A stretch of 64,000 bases of DNA from Pseudomonas frederiksbergensis (lineage in GTDB: Bacteria > Pseudomonadota > Gammaproteobacteria > Pseudomonadales > Pseudomonadaceae), in the NCBI RefSeq assembly GCF_001874645.1, contig NZ_CP017886.1:3162001-3226000 (forward strand). Direction: 5' to 3'. The notes under the pieces were generated by a model. That model saw only the letters and a list, made by a program, of their open reading frames with translations. It searched no databases and was not told the DNA's origin. The position numbers and the translations under genes were made by a program. Positions 39,114 to 47,131 of the stretch are shown one piece after another. Every line of letters begins with the position of its first letter. Positions within the stretch are counted from its first letter, which is position 1.

Positions 39114-39160
39114 TCGCTCAGGTGGAAGAGAAGGGAGGGGCAGAGCATAGGGCGTTCTGC

Positions 39161-39186
39161 GCACCAGATCGGGATGGATCTGGTGC
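39161..39186. terminator. 10-bp hairpin after the histidine phosphatase gene
   Basis: GCACCAGATC and GATCTGGTGC pair across a 6-base loop, 26 bases beyond the stop of the minus-strand phosphatase gene. No T tract follows in either direction, so it may stabilise the mRNA end rather than terminate. Confidence 0.4.
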
Positions 39187-39211
39187 AAGGGAGGGGGGGC
39201 GATCAGGATAA

Positions 39212-39826
39212 TCAGCTGCCATCTCCGGGTAACAGATGTTCCTGGATCTTCTGGCTGTGGGATTCGACCAATTGCCCCTGGTCATCGAAGCGCAATACGA
39301 TCAGCCAGTCATAGACGTCCTCTGGCCAGGATTTCTGCCCGGTCAACGCTTGGCCATCGCCACCGAACGCTTCGATCAAATTGTCGATATGCCCGTGATG
39401 CCAGGCGATCAATACGACCGGGGCCTGGTTCTTCTTGCCCAGCGATTTGACCAGTTTGTCGACTTCTTCATCGGCATAGGGTTGCTCGATCGGAATGTGC
39501 AGACGCTGCGACAGCGGTGTCAGGGTCAGCCGTGGTCGTGCGCTGGATTGACTGTCGCTGGTGGCAATCAGTCGTTGCGGCACCAGGCTCTTGCCGCCCA
39601 ACTGCAGCGGGTCGAAATAGTGCGCATAAGCTTCGGCACGCTGTTCACCACGAGGGCTCAGTCCCATGCCCTGATCGGGTTTTTCTGCGTGCCGGACGAT
39701 CAGCACGGTGACATTTCTCAGGCCCTGGGCCGCCTTGTCACTCTGATTTGCCGGTGCCTGCGTTGAAATCACCAATGTCGGTAAAACGGCCAGCCCCAAT
39801 AACAATGTGCGCAGCATCATGCTCAT
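39212..39826 (-). CDS. Secreted histidine phosphatase superfamily protein
   Basis: This protein of about 204 residues has a signal peptide of about 25 residues and the branch-1 histidine phosphatase motif VLIVRHAEKP, with the second histidine in AWHHGHID. It is probably periplasmic; the substrate is unknown. Two starts are possible: ATG 39826 and, two codons later, ATG 39820, which is better spaced from GGAGA. It has no operon partner. Confidence 0.85.
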   Translation of the reverse strand: MSMMLRTLLLGLAVLPTLVISTQAPANQSDKAAQGLRNVTVLIVRHAEKPDQGMGLSPRGEQRAEAYAHYFDPLQLGGKSLVPQRLIATSDSQSSARPRLTLTPLSQRLHIPIEQPYADEEVDKLVKSLGKKNQAPVVLIAWHHGHIDNLIEAFGGDGQALTGQKSWPEDVYDWLIVLRFDDQGQLVESHSQKIQEHLLPGDGS

Positions 39827-39877
39827 TCTCCGTCCTGTGATGGGTAAACAGACTCGAAGCGTAGCAGGGAGTCTTGT

Positions 39878-40854
39878 TCACCGTACTTGCACCACCACCT
39901 TTCCAACGGCCTTGCGCTGGCTCAGATCATTGATGGCGTGGGCGGCCTGAGCCAGCGGGTAAACCTGCGACACCAGAGGCCTGAGCTTGCCTTCGGCGAA
40001 CCAGCCAAACAGTTGCTGGAAGTTCGCGGCGTTGTCTTGTGGCTGGCGTTGGGCGAAGGAGCCCCAGAACACGCCGAGCACGGCTGCCCCCTTGAGCAGG
40101 GCGAGGTTGACCGGCAGTTCCGGGATGCGTCCGCTGGCGAAACCGACCACCAGCAGGCGGCCGTTCCAGGCAATGGCGCGGATCGCCTGGTCGAACAGAT
40201 CGCCCCCCACCGGATCGTAGATCACGTCAGCACCGTTGCCGTCGGTCAGGCGCTTGATTTCGTCCTTGAGGTTGGCTTCGCTGTAGTTGATCAGTTCATC
40301 GGCGCCGGCAGCCTTGGCCACTGCGAGTTTCTCGGCGCTGCTGGCGGCAGCGATGACCCGGGCGCCCATGGCTTTACCAATTTCCACGGCGGCCAGGCCA
40401 ACACCACCCGCAGCGCCGAGCACCAGCAGGGTTTCCCCCGGTTGCAGGTTGCCGCGTTGTTTCAGGGCGTGCATCGAGGTGCCGTAGGTCATGCTGAACG
40501 CGGCGGCGGTGTTGAAGTCCATGGCCGGGGGATGGGCAGTACGTTGTAGCCCGGCACCGCGACTTGCTCGGCAAAGCTGCCCCATCCGGTCAGTGCCATG
40601 ACCCGATCACCGACCTTGAGGTGGCTGACCTTTTCGCCTACCGCGCCCACGACTCCCGCGGCTTCACCGCCCGGCGAAAACGGGAAGGGTGGCTTGAACT
40701 GGTACTTGCCCTCGATGATCAGCGTGTCCGGGAAGTTCACCCCGGCTGCGTGCACGTCCAGCAGGATTTCGTTCTTCTTGGCGACAGGACCGGCGACTTC
40801 TTCCAGCACCAGCGATTCGGCGGGGCCGAAGGCTTTGCACAGCACGGCTTTCAT
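39878..40854 (-). pseudogene. Zinc-free quinone oxidoreductase gene with a one-base frameshift
   Basis: The N-terminal half (MKAVLCKAFGPAESLVLEE..., 40854 down) and the C-terminal half (MDFNTAAAFSMTYGTSMHA... to 39878) are two pieces of one QOR-type NADPH:quinone reductase of the medium-chain dehydrogenase family, with GAAGGVGLAAVEIGK as the NADPH site. They lie in different frames. The break is at a G5 run (40527-40531 plus strand): LPIP is followed by RPWTS instead of an expected PAMDF. Adding one base restores an open frame of about 325 residues. It may be a real mutation, programmed slippage or a sequencing error. Confidence 0.85.
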
Positions 40855-41005
40855 CAGGGCTATTCCTTTGGGAGTGATGGCCGATAAGTGTAGGTGTGTG
40901 AGTCAACGGGTCAACGAGCATGCCCGACCCTGATAGTCAGCCATAAGCTTTGTGCTTGGGCTGCGGGTCGTTATGCTAGGCCGCAAACCGGATAAGGAGC
41001 GAAGT

Positions 41006-41422
41006 GTGAAAGCGTGGATCATGTTGATGCTGGCCCTGTCTCTGCCTGTGGCAGCGATGGCCGAAGAAGCCAAAGAAGCCAAAGAAGGTGAGGCGCCGAA
41101 AGTCAGTTATATCAGCCTGACCCCGCCGTTCGTGGGTAACTACGGGCTGGATGGCACCCCGAAACTCAAGGTCTACAAGGCCGACGTGGCGTTGCGGGTA
41201 ACCGGTGAAGAAGCGGTCAAGGCTGTGAAGGCCAACGAGCCGTTGATCCGTAATCAGCTGGTGGCGTTGTTTTCTCAGCAGACCACTGAAGCCATGAACA
41301 ACGTCGAAGCGAAAGAGAAATTGCGTCAGGAAGCCTTGAAGCAGACCCAGCAAGTGATGAATGACGAAACCGGAAAACCGGTGGTTGAAGATCTGTTGTT
41401 CAACAACCTGATCATTCAATAA
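41006..41422 (+). CDS. FliL-like periplasmic protein
   Basis: This 138-residue protein has a signal peptide (VKAWIMLMLALSLPVAAMA-EE) and a charged EAKEAKEGE linker, then a FliL-like domain with LTPPFVGNYG, ADVALRVTGEEA and RNQLVALFSQQT. It resembles FliL, a flagellar basal-body protein, but is not in a flagellar operon and has a cleavable signal rather than a plain anchor. I chose GTG 41006 because AGGAG lies 6 bases upstream. Role unknown. Confidence 0.8.
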   Translation: MKAWIMLMLALSLPVAAMAEEAKEAKEGEAPKVSYISLTPPFVGNYGLDGTPKLKVYKADVALRVTGEEAVKAVKANEPLIRNQLVALFSQQTTEAMNNVEAKEKLRQEALKQTQQVMNDETGKPVVEDLLFNNLIIQ

Positions 41423-41447
41423 GTCGCGTGTTGCCTGGTTGATTGCC

Positions 41448-41519
41448 AAAAGATCGCAGCCTGCGGCTCCTACGATGCACGTATTCCCCCGTAGGAGCTG
41501 CCGAAGGCTGCGATCTTTT
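41448..41519. repeat. REP pair e (inverted, compact)
   Basis: AAAGATCGCAGCCTGCGGCT and GTAGGAGCTGCCGAAGGCTG form an inverted pair with a short loop between the convergent FliL-like and EVE genes. The left arm lacks the CAG of the full unit. Confidence 0.88.
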
Positions 41520-41527
41520 GGCTTCTT

Positions 41528-41977
41528 TCAGCCCAGCGCCAACACCGCCGCCCACTGCTCAGCCGTCACCGGCATCACCGACAGTCGTGAGCCTTTCTGC
41601 ACCAGTGGCATCTGCGCCAGTGCCGTTTGCTGCTTCAGATAGTCGAGCTTCAGCACTTTAGGAAATGTCTCGACGTGACCGACGTTGATCGCGCTCCAGG
41701 CATTTTTCTCAGGCGTGGCCTTTGGGTCGAAATAAACACTTTCGGGTTCCAGCGCCGTCGGGTCCGGATACGCCGCTTCGATGATTCGCCCGATCCCGGC
41801 GATGCCCGGTTCGGGGCAGCTGGAGTGATAAAAGAAAAACTCGTCGCCGACCGCCATGGCCCGCAAGAAATTGCGTGCCTGATAGTTGCGAACGCCGTCC
41901 CAGCGGGCTTCGCCGAGCTTCTCCAGGCCTTTGATCGAGAGCTCGTCGGGCTCGGATTTCATCAGCCAGTAGGCCAT
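41528..41977 (-). CDS. EVE domain-containing protein
   Basis: This 149-residue protein begins MAYWLMKSEPDELSIKGLE and contains WDGVRNYQARNFLRAM and FFYHSSCPEPGIAGIG, the hallmarks of the EVE (PUA-like) family also called thymocyte nuclear protein 1-like. EVE domains bind modified bases in RNA or DNA; the target here is unknown. ATG 41977 has GGAGC upstream. Cytosolic, monocistronic. Confidence 0.92.
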   Translation of the reverse strand: MAYWLMKSEPDELSIKGLEKLGEARWDGVRNYQARNFLRAMAVGDEFFFYHSSCPEPGIAGIGRIIEAAYPDPTALEPESVYFDPKATPEKNAWSAINVGHVETFPKVLKLDYLKQQTALAQMPLVQKGSRLSVMPVTAEQWAAVLALG

Positions 41978-42172
41978 TTTTTTGCTCCGAAAGCGGTGGT
42001 CGGGAATGTCGCCCGGCAATTTTATGACAAACCGACGGTCGGTTGACGCCAGCGTTTGCGTGTCGCTTCACGTTACCGCAAAATGCCGGACTTTTAAGCG
42101 AGACGCGGCAAGCACGGCCTATTTCGGTACGTTGCTGTCATCGTGTGCGACATGCCTTGAGGGGGGCAATCG

Positions 42173-42331
42173 ATGAAACGCAAACCGGATTTACTGTGGA
42201 TTTTAGTTATTGTGTTCGGCCTGGGTGTCGTAACCACGGGTTATGCGCAAAGCCTGTGGGCGAACAAAACTGAAGCATCGATCGTCGTCGCGCAACAACA
42301 GCCACAACCTCTAAAGCCGCACAAACGCTAA
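42173..42331 (+). CDS. 52-residue single-span membrane protein
   Basis: ATG 42173 follows a GAGGGGGG ribosome site. The protein begins MKRKPDLLWILVIVFGLGVV: a basic start, then a membrane helix at residues about 8-26, then a Gln/Pro-rich tail ending KPHKR. I believe similar small proteins occur at this place in other pseudomonads, but that is from memory. Function unknown. Confidence 0.65.
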   Translation: MKRKPDLLWILVIVFGLGVVTTGYAQSLWANKTEASIVVAQQQPQPLKPHKR

Positions 42332-42373
42332 AACCGCAGCAAGCGACGCCGCTGATGGCAGTGGCGTCTGAGT

Positions 42374-42985
42374 CTAGTCCGCGAAATACCACTTTCTGTC
42401 AGTCACCGTTCCTTGCAACGGTACATCCCAGCTCGCTTGATCCAGTTTTTCGACTTTCTGACATTCATGGGCCAGGCCCAGCAGCGTCGGCTTGCGCCAG
42501 TTTTTTCGGCGTGCCAGATAGGCCAGGCTGCGATCGTAGAAACCGCCCCCCATCCCCAGACGTCCACCGTGTTCGTCAAAACCGACCAACGGCAACAACA
42601 CCAGATCCAGTGCCCAGACCTTGCGTTGCTGTGCCTGTTTGACGCGTGGTTCGAGAATGCGAAAGCGGTTAGGTCGCAGCTTTTCACCGGGGTGAATGCG
42701 CTGAAAGACCATTTTGGTTCGCGGCCAGGCGCTGAGTACTGGCAGGTAAGTCGCCTTGCCTCGACGTTGGGCGGCGCGCAACAGCAGGCGCGGGTCGATT
42801 TCACCGTCGGTGGGCAGGTACAGGGAAATGTGTTTGGCGCGGCGAAACAGTGGATGTTGCGCCAATTGCCGATACAGCCCGCGAGCGGCCTGGCGTTGCT
42901 CACTGTTGCTCAGAGTGCGACGGGCCTTGCGTAGCATGCGTCGAAGTTGCGGGCGGGAAAGCGGCGCAGGTTCGGTCATCGTCAT
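42374..42985 (-). CDS. ygfA: 5-formyltetrahydrofolate cyclo-ligase
   Basis: The enzyme converts 5-formyl-THF to 5,10-methenyl-THF with ATP, returning stored folate to use. The 203-residue protein has the basic N-terminal LRKARRTLSNSEQRQA, the ISLYLPTDGEIDPRLLL substrate segment and the GRLGMGGGFYDRSLA motif. Starts at 42985 and 42979 (two codons apart) are both possible. It lies directly downstream of 6S RNA on the same strand, the arrangement known from E. coli ssrS-ygfA, and functionally complements the glycine cleavage genes. Confidence 0.93.
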   Translation of the reverse strand: MTMTEPAPLSRPQLRRMLRKARRTLSNSEQRQAARGLYRQLAQHPLFRRAKHISLYLPTDGEIDPRLLLRAAQRRGKATYLPVLSAWPRTKMVFQRIHPGEKLRPNRFRILEPRVKQAQQRKVWALDLVLLPLVGFDEHGGRLGMGGGFYDRSLAYLARRKNWRKPTLLGLAHECQKVEKLDQASWDVPLQGTVTDRKWYFAD

Positions 42986-43026
42986 GGGCTGTTCGAGTGT
43001 CGAGGGCACCCGATTGGCGCCTTCGT

Positions 43027-43061
43027 AAAAAGCCGATGCCAGCAAAAACTGGCATCGGCTT
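43027..43061 (-). terminator. Terminator hairpin between 6S RNA and ygfA
   Basis: On the minus strand an 11-bp perfect stem (43050-43060 with 43031-43041) with an 8-base loop is followed by TTTT. It lies at the 3' side of the 6S RNA. Confidence 0.8.
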
Positions 43062-43062
43062 G

Positions 43063-43243
43063 AATCAGGCTCCCCGGATGAACCGCTGTCGACTTAGCCC
43101 TTGAACCCGAAAGTTCAAGGTGGAAGATGCAGTAGGCTTTCAGGCTTTCCGTCTAGCGGACATGCACACCAGCCCAACGTGCAACTTCCAGGGTAGTGCG
43201 AATCGGCTCAGGGACATCGCCAACTGGCAAGCACCCCAGGGAG
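43063..43243 (-). ncRNA. ssrS: 6S RNA
   Basis: 6S RNA mimics an open promoter and sequesters sigma-70 RNA polymerase in stationary phase. The call rests on position (between zapA and ygfA, minus strand), on a TATACT -10 box (complement of 43251-43256) just upstream, and on near-complementary ends (CCCTGGGG at the 5' side, CATCCGGGG at the 3' side) enclosing internal helices, for example CTTGAACTTTCGGGTTCAAG. The Pseudomonas-typical TGTGCATGTCCGC is present. Ends are estimated to within about ten bases. Confidence 0.85.
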
Positions 43244-43275
43244 TGGCGCGAGTATACCGCAACCACCCTCGGGAA

Positions 43276-43593
43276 TCAGCCCTTGCTGACATCCGGATCG
43301 GTGGCGAGCACCAGATCCACTCGATCAAGCAGATCACGCACCTGCTCGCGGGTCGAGCCACTGGCCTGTACGTCAGGACGTTCTCGGGTGTGCAACAGAT
43401 CGTGGGTGATGTTCAGCGCGGCCATCACGGCGATGCGATCGGCGCCGATGACTTTGCCGCTGCTGCGGATTTCGCGCATTTTGCCGTCCAGATAACGGGC
43501 GGCGCTCACCAGATTACTGCGCTCTTCCTGGGGGCAAATGATCGAGTACTCTTTATCGAGGATCTGCACGGTAACGCTATTGCTTGAACTCAT
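43276..43593 (-). CDS. zapA: Cell division protein ZapA
   Basis: ZapA binds FtsZ and bundles protofilaments at the Z ring. The 105-residue protein starts VTVQILDKEYSIICPQEE after a short leader and has the coiled coil ENITHDLL-type helix (here MAALNITHDLLHTRE). Length and the location upstream of 6S RNA are as in other gammaproteobacteria. Its ATG overlaps the stop of the preceding coiled-coil gene by four bases. Confidence 0.93.
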   Translation of the reverse strand: MSSSNSVTVQILDKEYSIICPQEERSNLVSAARYLDGKMREIRSSGKVIGADRIAVMAALNITHDLLHTRERPDVQASGSTREQVRDLLDRVDLVLATDPDVSKG

Positions 43594-43799
43594 GAGTCTT
43601 GCTCCAGGGCCTTGAGGCGCGAAATCATCGATTCGACCTTACGCCGGGCGATTTCGTTTTTTTCAATGAGGTGCGCGCGTTCCTCGCGCCAGGTCTTTTC
43701 CTGAGCTATTAAGAGTCCGTTTTGGCTCTTAAGTTGCTCGACCCGGGTAATCAGCAGCTCGAGTCTGGCCATCAGCGCTTGCAAGTCGGTGTCTTCCAT
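43590..43799 (-). CDS. TIGR02449-type coiled-coil protein (ZapB-like)
   Basis: This 69-residue protein is a single coiled coil with leucine heptads (LMARLELLITRVEQLKSQNG) and matches the TIGR02449 family. It is often compared with ZapB, which links ZapA to the Z ring. The four-base overlap with zapA supports a joint role in division. Start ATG 43799. Confidence 0.88.
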   Translation of the reverse strand: MEDTDLQALMARLELLITRVEQLKSQNGLLIAQEKTWREERAHLIEKNEIARRKVESMISRLKALEQDS

Positions 43800-43927
43800 A
43801 GGTGTTCCACGGGATTTGTCTGATGGGCGGTAACTGGCGGACAGCCTTTAATAGTCTTGGCGAGTCTGTCGATGTAGGATACAAGGCCTTCATTCTAGAC
43901 ATAGCGCCGTCTGGCGCCTAGCTGCCC

Positions 43928-44485
43928 ATGCCCATTCAGAATTCTCCGTATCAAGCCTTCGCCACCCTGCTGAGCACCAGCGGCCATCCTGTCTCGCCTG
44001 CCGAACTGCACGGCCTGTTGCTCGGTCGCAGCTGCGCCGGTGCCGGTTTTGAAGTCGACGGCTGGTTGGTCGACGCTGCGGAACTGCTCGAAGGCGAGCC
44101 GCAAGACAACGTCCGCAACGCCCTGATCGGCCTGCAAGAGATGGTCAAGGGCGAGCTGACCAGCGACGACATGACCGTCGTTCTGCTGTTGCCGACCGAC
44201 GACGCGCCGCTGACCGAACGTGCCGCTGCACTGGGCCAGTGGTGCCATGGCTTCCTCAGCGGGTTCGGCCTGAACTGCCGTGACAGCAGCATGCTGAGCA
44301 CCGAGGCCACTGAAGTCCTGCAAGACCTGGCGGCCATCGCGCAGGTTCAGGATGCACTGGAAGAGTCCGACGACGGCGAGAGCGACTACATGGAAGTCAT
44401 GGAGTACCTGCGAGTCGCGCCATTGCTGCTGTTCACCGAGAACAACAAAGCAGCCGCATCGGCTGCCAAGCCTTCTCTGCACTGA
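43928..44485 (+). CDS. UPF0149 (YgfB/YecA) family protein
   Basis: This 185-residue acidic, helical protein begins [19 protein letters not shown] and contains the [14 protein letters not shown] and [10 protein letters not shown] segments of UPF0149/YgfB. In P. aeruginosa a YgfB protein interferes with AlpA-mediated antitermination; whether this copy does the same is unknown. It is followed after 27 bases by pepP on the same strand, the usual gammaproteobacterial order ygfB-pepP-ubiH-ubiI. Confidence 0.92.
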   Translation: MPIQNSPYQAFATLLSTSGHPVSPAELHGLLLGRSCAGAGFEVDGWLVDAAELLEGEPQDNVRNALIGLQEMVKGELTSDDMTVVLLLPTDDAPLTERAAALGQWCHGFLSGFGLNCRDSSMLSTEATEVLQDLAAIAQVQDALEESDDGESDYMEVMEYLRVAPLLLFTENNKAAASAAKPSLH

Positions 44486-44512
44486 TTGTTTGTAAGGGAC
44501 TTCCATCTGCCC

Positions 44513-45847
44513 ATGATTCATATCCCTAAATCGGAATACACCCGCCGCCGCAAGGCGTTGATGGCGCAGATGGAACCCAACAGCATCGCAATCCTGCCGG
44601 CCGCTGCCGTGGCGATCCGCAATCGCGACGTCGAGCACGTTTACCGACAGGACAGCGACTTCCAGTACCTCAGCGGTTTCCCCGAGCCTCAGGCGGTCAT
44701 CGTACTGATACCGGGTCGTGAGCATGGCGAATACATTCTGTTCTGCCGTGAACGCAACGCCGAACGCGAACTGTGGGACGGCCTGCGTGCCGGGCAGGAA
44801 GGGGCGATCCGGGATTTCGGCGCCGACGACGCCTTTCCGATCACCGACATCGACGACATCCTGCCGGGCTTGATCGAAGGCCGTGACCGGGTGTATTCGG
44901 CCATGGGCAGCAACCCTGAGTTCGATCGTCACTTGATGGACTGGATCAATGTGATCCGCTCCAAGGCACACCTGGGCGCCCAACCGCCGAACGAATTCGT
45001 TGCGCTGGATCATCTGCTGCACGACATGCGCCTGTATAAATCGGCGGCAGAAGTGAAGGTGATGCGCGAAGCCGCACGGATCTCCGCGCAGGCCCACATT
45101 CGCGCGATGCAGGCCAGTCGTGTCGGCTTGCATGAGTTCAGCCTGGAAGCCGAGCTCGATTACGAGTTCCGCAAGGGGGGGGCGAAAATGCCGGCCTATG
45201 GTTCGATCGTCGCCGCCGGGCGCAACAGCTGCATCCTGCATTACCAGCAGAATGACGCGTTGCTCAAGGACGGCGATCTGGTGCTGATCGACGCCGGTTG
45301 CGAGATCGACTGTTACGCCAGCGACATCACCCGTACCTGGCCGGTCAACGGCAAGTATTCGCCAGAACAGAAGGCGATCTACGAGTTGGTGCTGGCCTCG
45401 CAAGAAGCTGCATTTGCCCAGATCGCACCCAACAAGCACTGGAACCAAGCGCACGAGGCGACGGTTCAAGTGATCACCGCCGGTCTGGTGAAGCTCGGTT
45501 TGTTGCAGGGCGACGTCGATGAGTTGATCGCCAGCGAAGCCTACAAGGCGTTTTACATGCACCGCGCCGGCCACTGGCTGGGCATGGATGTGCATGATGT
45601 CGGCGAGTACAAGGTCGGCGGTGAATGGCGGGTGCTGGAAGTCGGCATGGCGTTGACCGTCGAACCGGGCATCTACATTGCCCCGGACAATCTGAACGTG
45701 GCGAAGAAATGGCGCGGCATTGGCGTGCGCATCGAGGATGACGTGGTGGTAACCAGACTGGGCTGTGAAATCCTGACCAACGGCGTGCCGAGAACGGTCG
45801 CCGAGATCGAGGCCTTGATGGCCGCTGCACGGACCCAGGCGGCATGA
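44513..45847 (+). CDS. pepP: Xaa-Pro aminopeptidase (aminopeptidase P)
   Basis: PepP removes an N-terminal residue that precedes proline, using two manganese ions. The 444-residue protein has the N-terminal domain (SEYTRRRKALMAQM, YLSGFPEPQAV) and the pita-bread catalytic domain with metal ligands in LIDAGCEID, ASDITRTWP, HRAGHWLGMDVHD and VEPGIYI. ATG 44513 is the canonical start. The stop overlaps the ubiH start by four bases. Confidence 0.96.
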   Translation: MIHIPKSEYTRRRKALMAQMEPNSIAILPAAAVAIRNRDVEHVYRQDSDFQYLSGFPEPQAVIVLIPGREHGEYILFCRERNAERELWDGLRAGQEGAIRDFGADDAFPITDIDDILPGLIEGRDRVYSAMGSNPEFDRHLMDWINVIRSKAHLGAQPPNEFVALDHLLHDMRLYKSAAEVKVMREAARISAQAHIRAMQASRVGLHEFSLEAELDYEFRKGGAKMPAYGSIVAAGRNSCILHYQQNDALLKDGDLVLIDAGCEIDCYASDITRTWPVNGKYSPEQKAIYELVLASQEAAFAQIAPNKHWNQAHEATVQVITAGLVKLGLLQGDVDELIASEAYKAFYMHRAGHWLGMDVHDVGEYKVGGEWRVLEVGMALTVEPGIYIAPDNLNVAKKWRGIGVRIEDDVVVTRLGCEILTNGVPRTVAEIEALMAAARTQAA

Positions 45848-47031
45848 ACCGGGTCAACCTGGCAATCATCGGTGGCGGCCTGGTTGGCGCCAGTCTGGCG
45901 TTGGCCTTGCAAGCCGGTGCCCGTGCCCGTGGTTGGAAGATCGTGCTGATCGAACCGTTCGCGCCCGGCCATACCTACCAGCCGAGCTACGACGCGCGCT
46001 CTTCGGCGCTGTCTTTCGGCGCTCGGCAAATTTATCAGCGATTGGGCCTGTGGCAGGAAATTTCCCGCCGCGCCGAGCCGATCAAACAGATCCATGTTTC
46101 CGACCGTGGACGCTTCTCGACCGCGCGACTGTCGGCCATGGAAGAGGGCGTTCCAGCACTGGGTTACGTGGTGGAAAACGCCTGGCTGGGCCAATGCCTC
46201 TGGCAAGGTCTGGACAAGGACGTGATCAGTTGGCGCTGCCCGGCCGAAGTCACGCGCATGGAGCCGCTGGAAGACGGTTACCGCTTGACCCTCAACGATG
46301 AAACCAGCCTTGAATGCGACCTCGCGGTGCTGGCGGATGGCGGCCGTTCGGGCTTGCGCGAGCAGCTAGGGATCGGTGTCAAAAAGCGTCCGTACAATCA
46401 AAGTGCGTTGATCGCCAACATCACTCCGAGCGAAGCCCACAATGGCATGGCGTTCGAGCGTTTCACCGATGACGGCCCGATGGCCCTGCTGCCGCTGCCG
46501 GAAAACCGCTGCGCGCTGGTCTGGACTCGCTTGGGCATGGACGCGCAGCGTCTGGCTGCTCTGGATGAGCGCAGCTTCCTCAGCGAGTTGCAGGGCGTGT
46601 TTGGCTATCGCTTGGGCACTCTCAAACAGGTCGGTGCACGGCATCTTTACCCGTTGTCGTTGATCGAGGCCGAAGAGCAGGTGCGTCCGCATCTGGCTGT
46701 GCTGGGCAATGCTGCCCACAGCCTGCACCCGATTGCCGGTCAGGGCTTCAACCTGTCGCTGCGCGATGCCCAGGCCTTGGCCGAAGCGCTGCTCGCCAGC
46801 CCGACTGCACCGGGCGACTTCACTACCTTGCAGGCTTACCGCGAACGCCAGCGCCTGGACCAGAACCTCACCGTGGGCTTCTCCGATCAGGTCACCCGGT
46901 TGTTCGGCAGTACCCAGCCGCTGGTTTCACTGGGCCGCAACATCGGTCTGTTGGGCCTCGATCTGTTGCCACCGGCCAAACGCTGGTTCGCCCGGCAAGC
47001 GATGGGGTTGGGAACACGCTCCGATGGTTGA
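45844..47031 (+). CDS. ubiH: 2-octaprenyl-6-methoxyphenol hydroxylase
   Basis: UbiH is the FAD monooxygenase that hydroxylates C1 of the ubiquinone ring. The 395-residue protein has the GxGxxG dinucleotide fold (AIIGGGLVGASLALAL), the DG motif DLAVLADGGRSG and the FAD-ribityl motif GNAAHSLHPIAGQGFNL; Asn in place of the usual Asp in this motif is normal for UbiH. Translation is coupled to pepP by overlap. It works with UbiI, encoded about 100 bases downstream. Confidence 0.95.
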   Translation: MNRVNLAIIGGGLVGASLALALQAGARARGWKIVLIEPFAPGHTYQPSYDARSSALSFGARQIYQRLGLWQEISRRAEPIKQIHVSDRGRFSTARLSAMEEGVPALGYVVENAWLGQCLWQGLDKDVISWRCPAEVTRMEPLEDGYRLTLNDETSLECDLAVLADGGRSGLREQLGIGVKKRPYNQSALIANITPSEAHNGMAFERFTDDGPMALLPLPENRCALVWTRLGMDAQRLAALDERSFLSELQGVFGYRLGTLKQVGARHLYPLSLIEAEEQVRPHLAVLGNAAHSLHPIAGQGFNLSLRDAQALAEALLASPTAPGDFTTLQAYRERQRLDQNLTVGFSDQVTRLFGSTQPLVSLGRNIGLLGLDLLPPAKRWFARQAMGLGTRSDG

Positions 47032-47128
47032 GTGGTTGCCCCAGCGATTCGAGATTCACAACGGCGCCGGCACCTTGGTCGATAAAACCCTTTACGTGCG
47101 GCTCACGCCGCAAGCGAGACAGGCTTAA
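47024..47128 (+). CDS. Possible 34-residue ORF between ubiH and ubiI
   Basis: ATG 47024 overlaps the end of ubiH and the frame closes three bases before the ubiI start. It encodes MVEWLPQRFEIHNGAGTLVD... with no recognisable domain. There is only a weak ribosome site. It fits the operon spacing like a real small gene, but it could be the C-terminal scrap of a lost gene or chance. Confidence 0.3.
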   Translation: MVEWLPQRFEIHNGAGTLVDKTLYVRLTPQARQA

Positions 47129-47131
47129 AGC

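Noticed and set aside
43090..43250. Short frames in the zapA-ygfA gap as small proteins
   Set aside because: The region is explained by 6S RNA.
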